In this document: one piece after another, positions 42,966 to 52,086 of the stretch | Layout: each line of letters opens with the position of its first letter | How positions within the stretch are numbered: the first letter of the stretch is position 1 | Assembly: GCA_002067205.1 (NCBI GenBank) | Contig: MVQL01000133.1 | Location: 80,001 to 144,000, forward strand | Source: Pelotomaculum sp. PtaB.Bin104 | GTDB lineage: Bacteria > Bacillota > Desulfotomaculia > Desulfotomaculales > Pelotomaculaceae | Length of the DNA stretch: 64,000 nucleotides | Direction of reading: 5' to 3' | Position numbers and translations under genes: made by a program | The notes under the pieces: model-generated | What the model saw: only the letters and a program-made list of their open reading frames with translations | Database searches by the model: none | Told to the model about the DNA's origin: nothing

Positions 42966-44345
42966 CTATATACCTGCATTCATATACAGCCCGCGGTAAT
43001 CCAGCACGGTAACGCCGTAGTCAATGTATATCCGCCATTTAACCCCCAGGTAATCAAAACTAGGTTCGTTTTCAATTGTGGGCACGTCTTTTTCATTCAG
43101 GTAAGTAACTTCAATGGTATCTACTTCTTGGGGGTCCGCCGCTAAGTACCAGGCGGTTAGACTGTACGGGTCAAGCTCTGCGTCCACAACGGGTTCCAGC
43201 GCACTGGCCAGGGGATTGATGGCTCCCTGCGTTGTGGGGTAATAGGCCTTTAATATAAACCGCTGTGTATCGGTTTCCAACGATGCCGGGACAATTAAAT
43301 ATTTAGGTTTGATGTTCAAGGTTTCCAGGCCGCGAAGGTTAGTTTGCCTTTTCATTGCGGCCCGGCCAGCGCCGACATTAGCAATGTTAATAATCCCACC
43401 GGCAGGCGCTATATTAGCGTGGGCAGCATTGAATAACTGAACGCCATCATAAATAACGGGGTTTGACCCAAGCTGCATATATACCAACCGGTTAATACCC
43501 CTTGCAGCTGCCCCGGCATATGCCGCGGGCAGCTTAGTGAGTGCACCCAGGTCATCATTTATAATCGCCTGCCTGGTTAAGCCCCAGGACCGGCCAAAAG
43601 TAGCTACTGACTTTCTTACTCCCTGGTCCCGTATTTCGTCAAACTCAAATTCTCCGCCTTGGGACACCCGCACCAGGTCGCCAGCCTCGCTGATCTGGTA
43701 ATGAGTAGCGCCCTTGAAGTCTGAATTACTACCCCTACCTGTCCAGCGCTGGTATGTGGTCCGTGCTGCCCGGTAGGTTACGGCCATAGCTTTATTGGCT
43801 GCACTTGACATGATGCTAGCAAATTGACTATCTGGCGAAAGTGCTTCCCTTAAAAGGACATCATCGTCTAACCTCTGCGGGCTATAGATGCCCCTTCTAA
43901 TAAGACACTCAGTGGCCAACCCAGTTAAACGCATCCCCTGGAGTTCCTTAGCCCCGGGGGCAGGTTCTTGAATATCGATACCGCCACGGAGTAAAAGAGC
44001 ATCAACGGCCGCATCCCTAAATTTGTCGGTTTCATAATTTGTAATCGTAACTTTCGGTGACTTTCTTTCGATTTTGAGCTTGTCCAGGATGGACGCTCTT
44101 ACCTCATCGGTTGATGCACCGGAAGAAATATACCCGGCAGGGTCAAGGTTGAAGTCTCGGCATATGGAAGTAATTGTATCCACACGATATTCTTCTTCGG
44201 TTTCCGCTATAAAGGTGTCAATCTCCCGCTGCAAGGCGTCAAACTCTACCTGCTCACTAGGGGTTAAATCACGGTTCATTGCTTTTGCACCATCTAAAAT
44301 CTCCTGCTGCCTGTTTACCAGGGCACGTGCTTCTTCTTTAGTCAT
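42966..44345 (-). CDS. Phage major capsid protein
   Basis: A 459-residue capsid-type protein. The first 70 residues are a charged helical region like a scaffold or delta domain (LVNRQQEILDGAKAMNRDLT, QREIDTFIAETEEEY). The capsid body contains YRAARTTYQRWTGRGSNSDF, VRVSQGGEFEFDEIRDQGVR, FGRSWGLTRQAIINDDLGAL and ends DYLGVKWRIYIDYGVTVLDY, RGLYMNAG, a pattern I associate with the capsid part of ClpP-like protease/Mu-like major head fusions. The protease part is absent. GGAGGG precedes the ATG. Confidence 0.85.
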   Translation of the reverse strand: MTKEEARALVNRQQEILDGAKAMNRDLTPSEQVEFDALQREIDTFIAETEEEYRVDTITSICRDFNLDPAGYISSGASTDEVRASILDKLKIERKSPKVTITNYETDKFRDAAVDALLLRGGIDIQEPAPGAKELQGMRLTGLATECLIRRGIYSPQRLDDDVLLREALSPDSQFASIMSSAANKAMAVTYRAARTTYQRWTGRGSNSDFKGATHYQISEAGDLVRVSQGGEFEFDEIRDQGVRKSVATFGRSWGLTRQAIINDDLGALTKLPAAYAGAAARGINRLVYMQLGSNPVIYDGVQLFNAAHANIAPAGGIINIANVGAGRAAMKRQTNLRGLETLNIKPKYLIVPASLETDTQRFILKAYYPTTQGAINPLASALEPVVDAELDPYSLTAWYLAADPQEVDTIEVTYLNEKDVPTIENEPSFDYLGVKWRIYIDYGVTVLDYRGLYMNAGI

Positions 44346-44365
44346 ATTTCTATACCCTCCGTAAT

Positions 44366-44986
44366 TTAGTTAATATTGCCATTAAGCCATTTATCAAAGA
44401 TATACTGATATTCGCCGTGCATGGTTTCATATTTTGGATCCTTAAATTCCGGGTGAATAAACTTCATCACCGGCTTTGCAATAAATGATTCTTTGGGCTG
44501 TTCAAGAGCACGCTTTTCTTCCTCCATCTTAGTAATTTCATCGTTCAGGGCCTGTATTTGGTCATATGCCGCCTGTATTTTGGTTTCTGTATCTTTGGCT
44601 TTCTGTTGCCGATCTTGGCAGACCGCCACAACAGCACCCTTTAATTTTTCAATCTCTGTAGGTGACAGGCTGGGGGATTTTAGCGCTGATTGATAAACAG
44701 AAATTTTATTTTCCGTTTCGGATAGCTGCAGCCCTAATTCCCTAATAGCTTTATTGAGCTTATCCTGAGCCTCTTTATCCTCGTTAATTTCAGCATCCAC
44801 AAGCTCCTGGGTTTTTGAATAAATCTCAACCCGCAGGTCCTGAACTGCCAGCGTCAAAGCCTTGATAGTTTCGTTGATCTTGGCTTCCCTTGCAGTGCCT
44901 TTCTTGTGGAGTTCATCGACCAGGACTTGCAGATTCTCCATAGCATCACCTTTATTAAACATTTTCCCGATTACATTTTTAATCAT
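44366..44986 (-). CDS. Coiled-coil protein of the head module, possible scaffold
   Basis: A 206-residue protein that is nearly all coiled coil (ETIKALTLAVQDLRVEIYSK, AQDKLNKAIRELGLQLSETE, QIQALNDEITKMEEEKRALE), ending with a globular tail HPEFKDPKYETMHGEYQYIF. ATG 44986 overlaps the small terminase stop (ATGATTAA), indicating coupled translation. It stands between the small terminase and the capsid, in place of the large terminase, portal and protease. Scaffold is a reasonable guess; a capsid-remodelling factor is another. Confidence 0.6.
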   Translation of the reverse strand: MIKNVIGKMFNKGDAMENLQVLVDELHKKGTAREAKINETIKALTLAVQDLRVEIYSKTQELVDAEINEDKEAQDKLNKAIRELGLQLSETENKISVYQSALKSPSLSPTEIEKLKGAVVAVCQDRQQKAKDTETKIQAAYDQIQALNDEITKMEEEKRALEQPKESFIAKPVMKFIHPEFKDPKYETMHGEYQYIFDKWLNGNIN

Positions 44987-45533
44987 AGTGGGTACCATCC
45001 TTTCTTTTATTTTTTGGAGCCCGATATACGCCATCAATACTTAGTTGTTGTAGTGCATCCAACGTTAGATCAGTTATCATTTTTTCTATTCGCCGGGCTA
45101 TGGTTGAATCCACGTAAGGGGAAACCTCTGTGGCGATCCGTCTGCTATAACCCAGCATTGACCGCTTTAATACGACGAAAAACCTTTTCAGTTCGTTTGT
45201 GACCTCAGCCTTAGGGATATAATCGCCTCGGGCTATGGCGTTTTCAAATGCAGCCGCTTCAGCCTTTTGCTTTTTAAGCTCAGCCTCATACTTCAACTTT
45301 TTATGGTTTAAAGAGGTTTCTTCGACCTGGTCCTCTGTCTTTAAACCACCCGGATTAACAAGTCCCCGCCAGGCTAGAACATCCTTAATGGACCACCACC
45401 CACGGGCTTCCTTTGGGCAGCCGCTTTCGCTCCAGCCTTGAATAGTCCTGCGATCAATGCCCAAAATATTAGCCAGGGCTGGAGAAGTAAGGCAAATTTT
45501 GTCATTGATAATTTTTACAGAATCGGCTTTCAT
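44979..45533 (-). CDS. Phage terminase small subunit-like DNA-binding protein
   Basis: A 184-residue protein with an N-terminal MerR/Nu1-type HTH (ICLTSPALANILGIDRRTIQ, GWSESGCPKEARGWWSIKDV), a basic coiled coil (LNHKKLKYEAELKKQKAEAA), and a C-terminal helical domain (LKRFFVVLKRSMLGYSRRIA). This is the layout of lambda Nu1-type small terminase subunits, which pick the packaging site. GGAGG precedes the ATG. No large terminase with an ATPase and nuclease is encoded in the element, so packaging would depend on another phage. Confidence 0.8.
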   Translation of the reverse strand: MKADSVKIINDKICLTSPALANILGIDRRTIQGWSESGCPKEARGWWSIKDVLAWRGLVNPGGLKTEDQVEETSLNHKKLKYEAELKKQKAEAAAFENAIARGDYIPKAEVTNELKRFFVVLKRSMLGYSRRIATEVSPYVDSTIARRIEKMITDLTLDALQQLSIDGVYRAPKNKRKDGTHYD

Positions 45534-45625
45534 GTAACCTCCAATTGTGAAAATATGATCTAAGTTTTTTCGTTTGTACTGGGTGAAATCCCGGGAGCTC
45601 GAAGACCCGCGTCTCCCCCACCGGG

Positions 45626-46105
45626 CTAGAAGGACCCATGGTCCATTAGTCTGGCCATAACTTCCATTGGAAGAATTACTTCCTCAAGATTCTTCCTAAA
45701 ATGAACCAGGTCAATGTCTAAAGATCCGATTCCTGCAAATCGGTATAGATCAATAGCGGTAAGACCTTTTGAAGGCCTTTTAGCCGCTAACAACAACAAG
45801 TAATTAGCGTCAAGCAAAATGTTTGGTATAACTCTCCAGGGAAAGGCTAGTTTGATCGTTTTTCTTCCAGGTACATCTATGTTCATTAAAAGCCGTGCCG
45901 GTGTTGTAGTGGTTGGAGACGTTGCTGAAGGTAAAAATTTATAATTATATTCTCCGACTAAATCTTTAACTTCAGGACAATCGAAAACTACTAATGCCAT
46001 TCCCATAGGAGAATTGTTGGTATAAAAGCAATCATGTTGCTTTATCTCTCTGTAAGCTGCAATTTTCTGACGACCTTCATTTACTTCATAAATACCAAGT
46101 TTCAA
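45626..46105 (-). CDS. Hypothetical element protein
   Basis: A 159-residue protein with no recognised domain: MKLGIYEVNEGRQKIAAYRE, then KTIKLAFPWRVIPNILLDAN, and a helical end NLEEVILPMEVMARLMDHGS. A threonine-proline linker (SATSPTTTTPARLL) lies in the middle. It is expressed in the same direction as the head genes, upstream of the small terminase, in the position where satellites often keep regulators or capsid modifiers. Confidence 0.55.
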   Translation of the reverse strand: MKLGIYEVNEGRQKIAAYREIKQHDCFYTNNSPMGMALVVFDCPEVKDLVGEYNYKFLPSATSPTTTTPARLLMNIDVPGRKTIKLAFPWRVIPNILLDANYLLLLAAKRPSKGLTAIDLYRFAGIGSLDIDLVHFRKNLEEVILPMEVMARLMDHGSF

Positions 46106-46140
46106 ATCATCACCTCAAAAATTTCGAAAAATAGTTAAAA

Positions 46141-46272
46141 TCAGCGCTCTGCTCTTTCTTTCTCGCTCCACTCCGGATCAATGCATCTTTCTGGAGTGAA
46201 CATTGGGCAGTCCTTGCTGCATAGTCCATTCATAACTCTTTCCGCACAGGTATGCGCCTGCTCATTAGTCAT
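46141..46272 (-). CDS. Small cysteine-rich element protein
   Basis: A 43-residue protein from ATG 46272, preceded by GGGAGGTG. It has five cysteines in a short span (HTCAERVMNGLCSKDCPMFT, PERC), which suggests zinc or iron-sulfur binding. The longer frame overlaps the preceding gene and lacks a site. It follows the 84-residue gene by 16 bases. Confidence 0.6.
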   Translation of the reverse strand: MTNEQAHTCAERVMNGLCSKDCPMFTPERCIDPEWSEKERAER

Positions 46273-46288
46273 CGGCTTATCACCTCCC

Positions 46289-46543
46289 TCATATGCAGCT
46301 GCATCTTTTTCCGCAGTTAGGTAAGGCGTTATAAATTGTTTGGTATGCAACATCATAGGCCGTCGGTGACTGCAGTTCCGGCCATGCCGCTCCGAAGCCC
46401 ACCAACTCTAGCAGCCTTGGCTTGAATTGCCGGTACCAAACACTATTGGCACAAAAAGAATCGTCCTTTACCTTCACCTTACGGGCTTCGTTATATAGTT
46501 GCTGGAGCCGCGGCTCTATTTTAGTTAACTGTTTAAAGGTCAT
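46289..46543 (-). CDS. Hypothetical phage-type protein
   Basis: An 84-residue protein, mostly helical: MTFKQLTKIEPRLQQLYNEA, RKVKVKDDSFCANSVWYRQF, KPRLLELVGFGAAWPELQSP. Similar short proteins follow primases in Firmicute phages. The end, CGKRCSC, is cysteine-rich. Function unknown. Confidence 0.55.
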   Translation of the reverse strand: MTFKQLTKIEPRLQQLYNEARKVKVKDDSFCANSVWYRQFKPRLLELVGFGAAWPELQSPTAYDVAYQTIYNALPNCGKRCSCI

Positions 46544-46583
46544 GGCTGCCTCCTATCCTATCTCATGTCCACAATGGGGGGGG

Positions 46584-46830
46584 GTTATGGGGAGTTTCTA
46601 AATTTCCATAATCCCAGTAATGACGCGGCTTTCTTGGTTTTTAGGGGAGTTATGGGAGTTTTGTGCCGTCACTCTTTATATATAATTATATAGAACAAAT
46701 GTTTAAAATTTTTCCATGCGGGGTAATGGCAAGTAACTCCCCAAACTCCCCTAAAACTTCAACAAATGCAGTAATTACGCGGCTTTTCAGGCTTTTTCTA
46801 AACTCCCTAAAACTCCCCCTTAACTCCCCA
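46584..46830. other. Candidate replication origin of the element
   Basis: Eight copies of AACTCCC(C) occur here: five on the plus strand (about 46735, 46744, 46801, 46811, 46822) and three inverted (GGGGAGTT at about 46590 and 46643, GGGAGTTTT at 46655). CAGTAATKACGCGGCTTT occurs twice (about 46615 and 46769). Between the two arms is an AT-rich stretch, TCTTTATATATAATTATATA (46673-46692). Iterons around an AT-rich core directly after the primase gene are what a replication origin looks like. No gene is visible. Confidence 0.5.
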
Positions 46831-46832
46831 AC

Positions 46833-49334
46833 TCACCTGACGGAACAGACTTTCCATAATTGCGCTTGGTGTGTTACCCCGCATTTTTCCAGCTTGTAAC
46901 CATTTGTAAAAATAACACCAGCTTTTCGCGCCAGCACGCGCCCCAACTTACGGGTGAATCCCCGCTCACCGGGATCAAGCCAGCCAGGCAAGACATCCCG
47001 GAACTTTGATTCGTATGTAACTAGGTGTTGAATTTGTTTTGTGGATATTGCTTTTTCACCTAATTCCTGATGTAACGTCTCAATTAACTCCTCAATTCCT
47101 TCATTTACTTCTGCATTTTCATAAATCTCAGCTGAGTTTTTAAGGAATCCTTTAAGGCCGCCAAATTCCAATATACCGCCAATTACTTCCCGCCAATCCT
47201 CAAAACTGCCCATTGGTGGGGCCTCCACTGGTGCCGGCCGCCCGGCTTGTATCCATGAGCGGGCTAGCGTGTAAACTGCTGCCAGTAGCTCTCCACGGTG
47301 CTCTTTCACATATTTTGTTAGATGTGGGTGCTTGAATTCATTTTGGTTGCGCTGCCACGGCCTGGCCTGGTTCGCGTCCAATCTTACTTTATAGCACCGT
47401 CGAGGCAGGTCCCCCGCTAGACGAATATTATTTCCGGTAGCAATCCAGCAGGTCTTATGTTGTAGGTTAATTTGCTCATTTCTACCGAGAAGGCGATCAC
47501 TCCAGTTAGTTGATGTTAATAATGCGCACAATGTGGCCGATCGGAAAACATCTTCAACATTATCTATAACGACAATTGGTCGTCCTTCAACTAATATCGA
47601 TGTAGCCCTTTTTCGCCATTCTTCCTCCCGGCTTCGGCCATCCGGTGCCGTTGTCATAAATGAATTTTTACCTGTAGCAATCAGTGAGATCACATCTGAA
47701 AGCAGACTCGCACCCGTTCCCTGTAGCGGCTTGTCGATCAAAAGCATTGGTACGGGTCCAGCAATTAAATCTCTTAGCGCAGGGGTTATGATTGCAGCGA
47801 TGATGTTTGCCGCACTCGCTTCACTATCAAAAGGGAAGTCAATAACAATATCTTTTAATTGTTTTAGTGAATATCTAATATCACTTTCAACTGGCTTTTC
47901 AGGTACCTCCGGTATCGTAAAACCATATTCAGGAGCATAATATAACGAAGTCGCTATGTCATATCCAGGCCTTACAGATAAACTCCCGTCATACCACATG
48001 ACAGGTGCCTCCACTATTCCCCGTAGTAGCGGCAGGTTTAAATTGTCGTGCGACATAATGTCACGGACTAGTTCCAGAGGTGGCACTGTCGGCAAATATA
48101 ATGTTTCCCCGTTTTTTTCTCTGGCCTTCACATACTGGGCGCTTCTTGCTAAATAGCCCCGTAATGATGATTCGTTAACTAGTTTTATAACCGGTCTGGT
48201 GAATGTGCGGTGATACCTGTCTTTTTCTTGAATTTCTGCAACTTTCACGATCTCGCCGCTCCGAATGAAAAGCTTCTCTGGGTAATTACTCGCCGCTAGT
48301 GCTTTCAGTGCTTCGTGTGTAATTGATGCTAGGAAACGATTATTGGCAACAATTACAGGCGGTTGCTTGACTTCCACCGATGAGGTACCGGCTTCCGGCT
48401 CCAATTCTCCCCCACTGGCCATACTGCCATCCCAATTGAGCGCGAAATCTTGTTCAACGCTGGTTTTTCCAGCCATATAGACTTCTTTGCAATCGTTAAT
48501 TGCTTTCTTAATCGTGTCATGCAAATATGTCGGGTGCTTATCGTCCTTCGCACGGTACAGCCCGGATTGCCTGAACAGCCTGTCCATTTGGTCAGCGTCA
48601 CGGCCACTCCAAAAGGCCAACATGTTACAGAAAGCTAGATCACCTTCTGACTGGCTGGGGTAGCCTGTCCAATCGCCCGAGAATAATCTTGCGAATAACA
48701 TCCCGTTTTTCGCCTTGCTGGCCCGGCTTATTAAATCAATGTCGCCCAGTTCCACACTACCGCTGGCGCCCTCCGGGGGCTTATGTTCCTGCTCCGGCTG
48801 GGCTATAAACTCTTGGTGAAAAGCGTCAATCTCGGAATATCGGTCCATAACGCCAGCTGGCGTACCGTCCACCCGATGGCCGGTCACAGTTAAGAATCTC
48901 CCGCTGTTATAACACTCGATCCGGCCCTTGCGTCTCCCTGACCAATTAAGTGCGCCACGCAGGAATACTCTGATACCTTTGCCGCTGGGGCTGATCTCAG
49001 TGTAACTGTCAAGCCGTTTAATTATCCCATGTGCCCAGGGCTCAAGCTCACCGGCTGCTGTGTGACAATCATCCAGATCAACACCGACAATTTTGTTATC
49101 GGGAGTAACTACAAACCCGATCCCAGCATACCCGCCGCCATTGCGGGAGACTTCCACAGTGTGGTCAAATGTGCTCCAGGTCTCCGGATTAGTAGTTGAA
49201 GCCGCCCGTCCTGTTTTCGGGTCGAATGGGATTTTGTCAACCTTACCGTTATTTTTGCGCCGGGCCTTCCAGACTACCCATTGTGGGAGTTGCTTTAATT
49301 CGGCTGGAATATTTTCTTCGATAAAATTCAACAT
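46833..49334 (-). CDS. PrimPol-helicase replication protein (NrS-1 polymerase type)
   Basis: An 833-residue replication enzyme. The first 200 residues are a primase-polymerase domain: LPQWVVWKARRKNNGKVDKI, PFDPKTGRAAS, then the metal site IVGVDLDDCHTA, SPSGKGIRVFLRG and GRFLTVTGHRVDG. A helical connector follows, and the C-terminal half has an ATPase-like segment (GPVPMLLIDKPLQGTGASLL, RPIVVIDNVEDVF, CWIATGNNIRLAGDLPRRCY) with an arginine-finger-like end, as in SF3/VirE-type helicases. It should prime and unwind the element DNA. It is the largest gene of the element and lies next to the candidate origin. Confidence 0.85.
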   Translation of the reverse strand: MLNFIEENIPAELKQLPQWVVWKARRKNNGKVDKIPFDPKTGRAASTTNPETWSTFDHTVEVSRNGGGYAGIGFVVTPDNKIVGVDLDDCHTAAGELEPWAHGIIKRLDSYTEISPSGKGIRVFLRGALNWSGRRKGRIECYNSGRFLTVTGHRVDGTPAGVMDRYSEIDAFHQEFIAQPEQEHKPPEGASGSVELGDIDLISRASKAKNGMLFARLFSGDWTGYPSQSEGDLAFCNMLAFWSGRDADQMDRLFRQSGLYRAKDDKHPTYLHDTIKKAINDCKEVYMAGKTSVEQDFALNWDGSMASGGELEPEAGTSSVEVKQPPVIVANNRFLASITHEALKALAASNYPEKLFIRSGEIVKVAEIQEKDRYHRTFTRPVIKLVNESSLRGYLARSAQYVKAREKNGETLYLPTVPPLELVRDIMSHDNLNLPLLRGIVEAPVMWYDGSLSVRPGYDIATSLYYAPEYGFTIPEVPEKPVESDIRYSLKQLKDIVIDFPFDSEASAANIIAAIITPALRDLIAGPVPMLLIDKPLQGTGASLLSDVISLIATGKNSFMTTAPDGRSREEEWRKRATSILVEGRPIVVIDNVEDVFRSATLCALLTSTNWSDRLLGRNEQINLQHKTCWIATGNNIRLAGDLPRRCYKVRLDANQARPWQRNQNEFKHPHLTKYVKEHRGELLAAVYTLARSWIQAGRPAPVEAPPMGSFEDWREVIGGILEFGGLKGFLKNSAEIYENAEVNEGIEELIETLHQELGEKAISTKQIQHLVTYESKFRDVLPGWLDPGERGFTRKLGRVLARKAGVIFTNGYKLEKCGVTHQAQLWKVCSVR

Positions 49335-49355
49335 ATACTTGTTCCTCTTGGTTCA

Positions 49356-49586
49356 TTACTGTACCCGCCGTAAAACTCCGCGCTGTATTTCAATCTCACT
49401 ATGCACACTATCTGCCTGTTTTTTCTGCCACCAGGTATTTAAAGTATCTTCATCTAATAGAATCCTTCGTCCTATATGAACTGCAGGCAGTTCCTTCCGT
49501 TTAATGGCTTCGTAAATGCTCCACTCTGACACTAAGCCATTAAAAAATTCTTCCCTTGCCATCGGGACAGTGAATTTTTTACCCAT
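49356..49586 (-). CDS. Excisionase-type HTH protein
   Basis: A 76-residue helix-turn-helix protein: MGKKFTVPMAREEFFNGLVS, EWSIYEAIKRKELPAVHIGR, RILLDEDTLNTWWQKK. GGGAGG precedes ATG 49586. It overlaps the end of the preceding XRE gene by 8 bases. Likely roles are excision (AlpA/Xis-like) or control of the replication operon that follows. Confidence 0.8.
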   Translation of the reverse strand: MGKKFTVPMAREEFFNGLVSEWSIYEAIKRKELPAVHIGRRILLDEDTLNTWWQKKQADSVHSEIEIQRGVLRRVQ

Positions 49587-49803
49587 TTTTAACCTCCCGC
49601 AAATCCTTCCTATTTGCATATTCCGGAAAAATCTCGGCCTCAGGTAATTCAAGTGCCTCAGCGATCCGGTGCCGCCATGCTGGTGGTGCATAGCCTTTAT
49701 CGTTGCAAATTAGACAGAAGTTTGAGGCTGGTACATCTGCCATTCGTGAAACCTTCCCCTGGCTTAATCCCCTAGCTTTTAAAATTTCCTTAAGTTTACT
49801 CAC
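49579..49803 (-). CDS. XRE/Cro-type HTH regulator
   Basis: A 74-residue Cro-like repressor: LKEILKARGLSQGKVSRMAD, VPASNFCLICNDKGYAPPAW. The start is GTG 49803 after AAAGGAGG. It heads the leftward operon of excisionase, primase and following genes and is divergent from the 286-residue gene at 49945, so it probably controls the lysogeny-like decision of the element. Confidence 0.8.
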   Translation of the reverse strand: MSKLKEILKARGLSQGKVSRMADVPASNFCLICNDKGYAPPAWRHRIAEALELPEAEIFPEYANRKDLREVKNG

Positions 49804-49944
49804 GCCCAGAATCCTCCTTTAAAAAAACCATTTGCCATTTGCCTAAATAAATGATAAACTAAAACTGTTAACGGATTCAAACATAAAAAGCATTAAAATT
49901 AACGGGTATTTTAAGTAAATCCATTAACATGGAGGGAAGAGCTT

Positions 49945-50805
49945 ATGTTACCTATCGGTTACGGAAAAAACGCCTGCTGGTTTAGGTTTTCGAGATATGA
50001 AACCTTTGAGAATGAAAAAGATGTGAAAGGTATTTACATTATTCCTGCACAAAAATCAGAAAAAATTGTCTATAACCCATTTGATTATGCAGAGGATTTA
50101 ATTTCCGATTATCTGAATTTTGGGAAAGCTATTTTCGATGGGATAGAAGAATCAGAGAAGATCGGTGGGGCGCTAAACCTTGTAACAAAATATGGTTTAT
50201 TAGGGGTTATAACCTATAACGAGGTTGAAAAGTACCTACGTGGTTTTAAATATCATAATCGAAAAATTTACTGCTTTTATACCGATGGGGAATTTATTGG
50301 GAAAAAGACATTCCAAGAATATATCGATATGATTTTCCCTTTACCGAATAGACAACTATTTTTCGATTTAGATGATTTTATATCAAGCCATTCCTCATTT
50401 GAAAGAAATTATTCTGAACGTGTTAATATGATAGTAAATAAAGCTAAAGAATTGTATAGCAATTTTAAAAGTGTAACTGATTTTAAAAATACTAATGAAA
50501 TTGAAAACATGCCTGACAAGGAATACATTAGAAAAGTGTTAAATGCCAACTTTTATATTAAAAACGTTGACCTAGTTATTGAACATGATGAAGTAAATGG
50601 TGCAACTCTTAATTGGTCGGCTGATAATTTATTTAAAATGATAGATATTATATACGCGTTAAAACTCGTAGATAAAAAATCTGGATTAGCTGCGTGTAAG
50701 AATTGCGGCAATCCTTTTCTTAAGAGTAGAAAAGATATGGAATATTGTTCAAATGCCTGCGGAAATAGCTACCGTGTAAAAAAATGCAAGAGATTAAAAG
50801 CTTGA
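49945..50805 (+). CDS. Cargo protein with a C-terminal zinc finger
   Basis: A 286-residue protein with a treble-clef or knuckle-type zinc site at its end: C-x2-C in AACKNCGNPFLKSRKDMEYC and C-x3-C in EYCSNACGNSYRVKKCKRLK. The body is not recognised; it contains SDYLNFGKAIFDGIEESEKI and a predicted helical RNVNMIVNKAKELYSNFKSV-like part. Such C-terminal fingers are seen on CGNR/DUF6076-like proteins and on some defence proteins. It is distinctly AT-rich compared with its neighbours and is preceded by GGAGGGAAGAG. It lies between the repressor and the integrase, a usual cargo position. Confidence 0.55.
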   Translation: MLPIGYGKNACWFRFSRYETFENEKDVKGIYIIPAQKSEKIVYNPFDYAEDLISDYLNFGKAIFDGIEESEKIGGALNLVTKYGLLGVITYNEVEKYLRGFKYHNRKIYCFYTDGEFIGKKTFQEYIDMIFPLPNRQLFFDLDDFISSHSSFERNYSERVNMIVNKAKELYSNFKSVTDFKNTNEIENMPDKEYIRKVLNANFYIKNVDLVIEHDEVNGATLNWSADNLFKMIDIIYALKLVDKKSGLAACKNCGNPFLKSRKDMEYCSNACGNSYRVKKCKRLKA

Positions 50806-50857
50806 TTTTTCGATCAATAATGACCGTATTCTAAAATTAAATGGAGGTGTCTAAATA

Positions 50858-52057
50858 ATGGCCGGTTATTATGAGAAAACACCATCTGGCAAGTATCGCC
50901 TGTTTGCCTCTGGTGGTGTCGGTCCCGATGGAAAGCGGAAGCGCTATACAAAAACTATTGAGGCCAAATCTGACAGGCAAGCAGAAAAACTACTTGCCAA
51001 ATTTGTTGCCGAAGTGGAAAAGAATGAATATGTTGAACCTTCTAAGTCCACCTTTGAGAAGTTCGTGGAGCGGTGGATCAGGGACTATGCTGAATCTAAT
51101 TTAGCTCCAAAAACTTTATCAAGCTATAAGGATATGCTTAAAAAATACATACTGCCGGCGCTCGGTAAGCTAAAGGTTGAACAAATCACTCCTGTTCACT
51201 TAATGGAATTCTACACAAATTTGCAAGAGGACGGCATTCGACATGACAAAAAGCCCGGAGGCTTATCGCCAAAAAGCATTTCTTATGCACATCGAATAAT
51301 CTCAAGTATCCTTCAGGACGCCACACAATGGCAGGTCATCGGCTCTAATCCGTGCTCCAGAGTCAAGCCGCCGAAGGTTACTAAAAAACAGGCAGCCTGT
51401 TATGATGAGGAACAAACTGCTACAATGTTGGCAGCCCTGGAGACTGAAGAATTAAAATATCAGTCAATGCTTCAACTCGCACTGTTTACCGGCCTTCGCC
51501 GTGGGGAATTAATGGGATTAGAGTGGCAAGATGTAGACTTTGATAAAAAAACTCTTGAAATCCGGCAGTCAAGCCAATACTTACCTGGAAAGGGAGTTTT
51601 CACAAAGTCGCCAAAAAATGAATCCTCTGAAAGACTCCTATCCCTGCCGCCATTTCTTATAGACCTACTCAGGCAATATAGGCGGCAGCAATCAGAGGAT
51701 CGGCTAAAGGTGGGGGACTTGTGGCAGGGCTCAGACCGGTTATTTACCACGTGGGACGGCCGACCAATGCACCCAGACACCCCCACAAGATGGTTCTCGA
51801 AGTTCATTAAAAAGCATGGTTTACCCCACCTGCCCTTTCATGGCATACGGCACACTGCAGCCACTATGCTAATCAATCAAGGATTACCGGCAAAAAGTAT
51901 AAGCGGCCGCCTTGGTCATGCTGATATCGGAACTACCATGAATATTTACGGTCATTACCTCAAATCTGCTGACAGAGAAGCAGCCGACCGGCTCGAAAAG
52001 GCCTACCAACTAATGAAAAATAATAGCCTAAAGAACATAAAAAAAGGGCAGGCTTAG
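50858..52057 (+). CDS. int: Tyrosine-type site-specific integrase
   Basis: A 399-residue phage/ICE-type integrase. Residues 1-55 form the AP2-like arm-binding domain (GKYRLFASGGVGPDGKRKRY), 60-165 the SAM-like core-binding domain (FEKFVERWIRDYAESNLAPK), and 185-385 the catalytic domain: Arg in FTGLRRGELMGLEW, HGIRHTAATMLINQG with H-x-x-R, GHADIGTTMNIYGHYL with the catalytic Tyr. It is 119 bases from the tRNA-Arg gene it uses as target. GGAGGTG precedes the ATG. Confidence 0.95.
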   Translation: MAGYYEKTPSGKYRLFASGGVGPDGKRKRYTKTIEAKSDRQAEKLLAKFVAEVEKNEYVEPSKSTFEKFVERWIRDYAESNLAPKTLSSYKDMLKKYILPALGKLKVEQITPVHLMEFYTNLQEDGIRHDKKPGGLSPKSISYAHRIISSILQDATQWQVIGSNPCSRVKPPKVTKKQAACYDEEQTATMLAALETEELKYQSMLQLALFTGLRRGELMGLEWQDVDFDKKTLEIRQSSQYLPGKGVFTKSPKNESSERLLSLPPFLIDLLRQYRRQQSEDRLKVGDLWQGSDRLFTTWDGRPMHPDTPTRWFSKFIKKHGLPHLPFHGIRHTAATMLINQGLPAKSISGRLGHADIGTTMNIYGHYLKSADREAADRLEKAYQLMKNNSLKNIKKGQA

Positions 52058-52086
52058 GACCTGTCCTTAAGTTTAATCAGGTTCTT

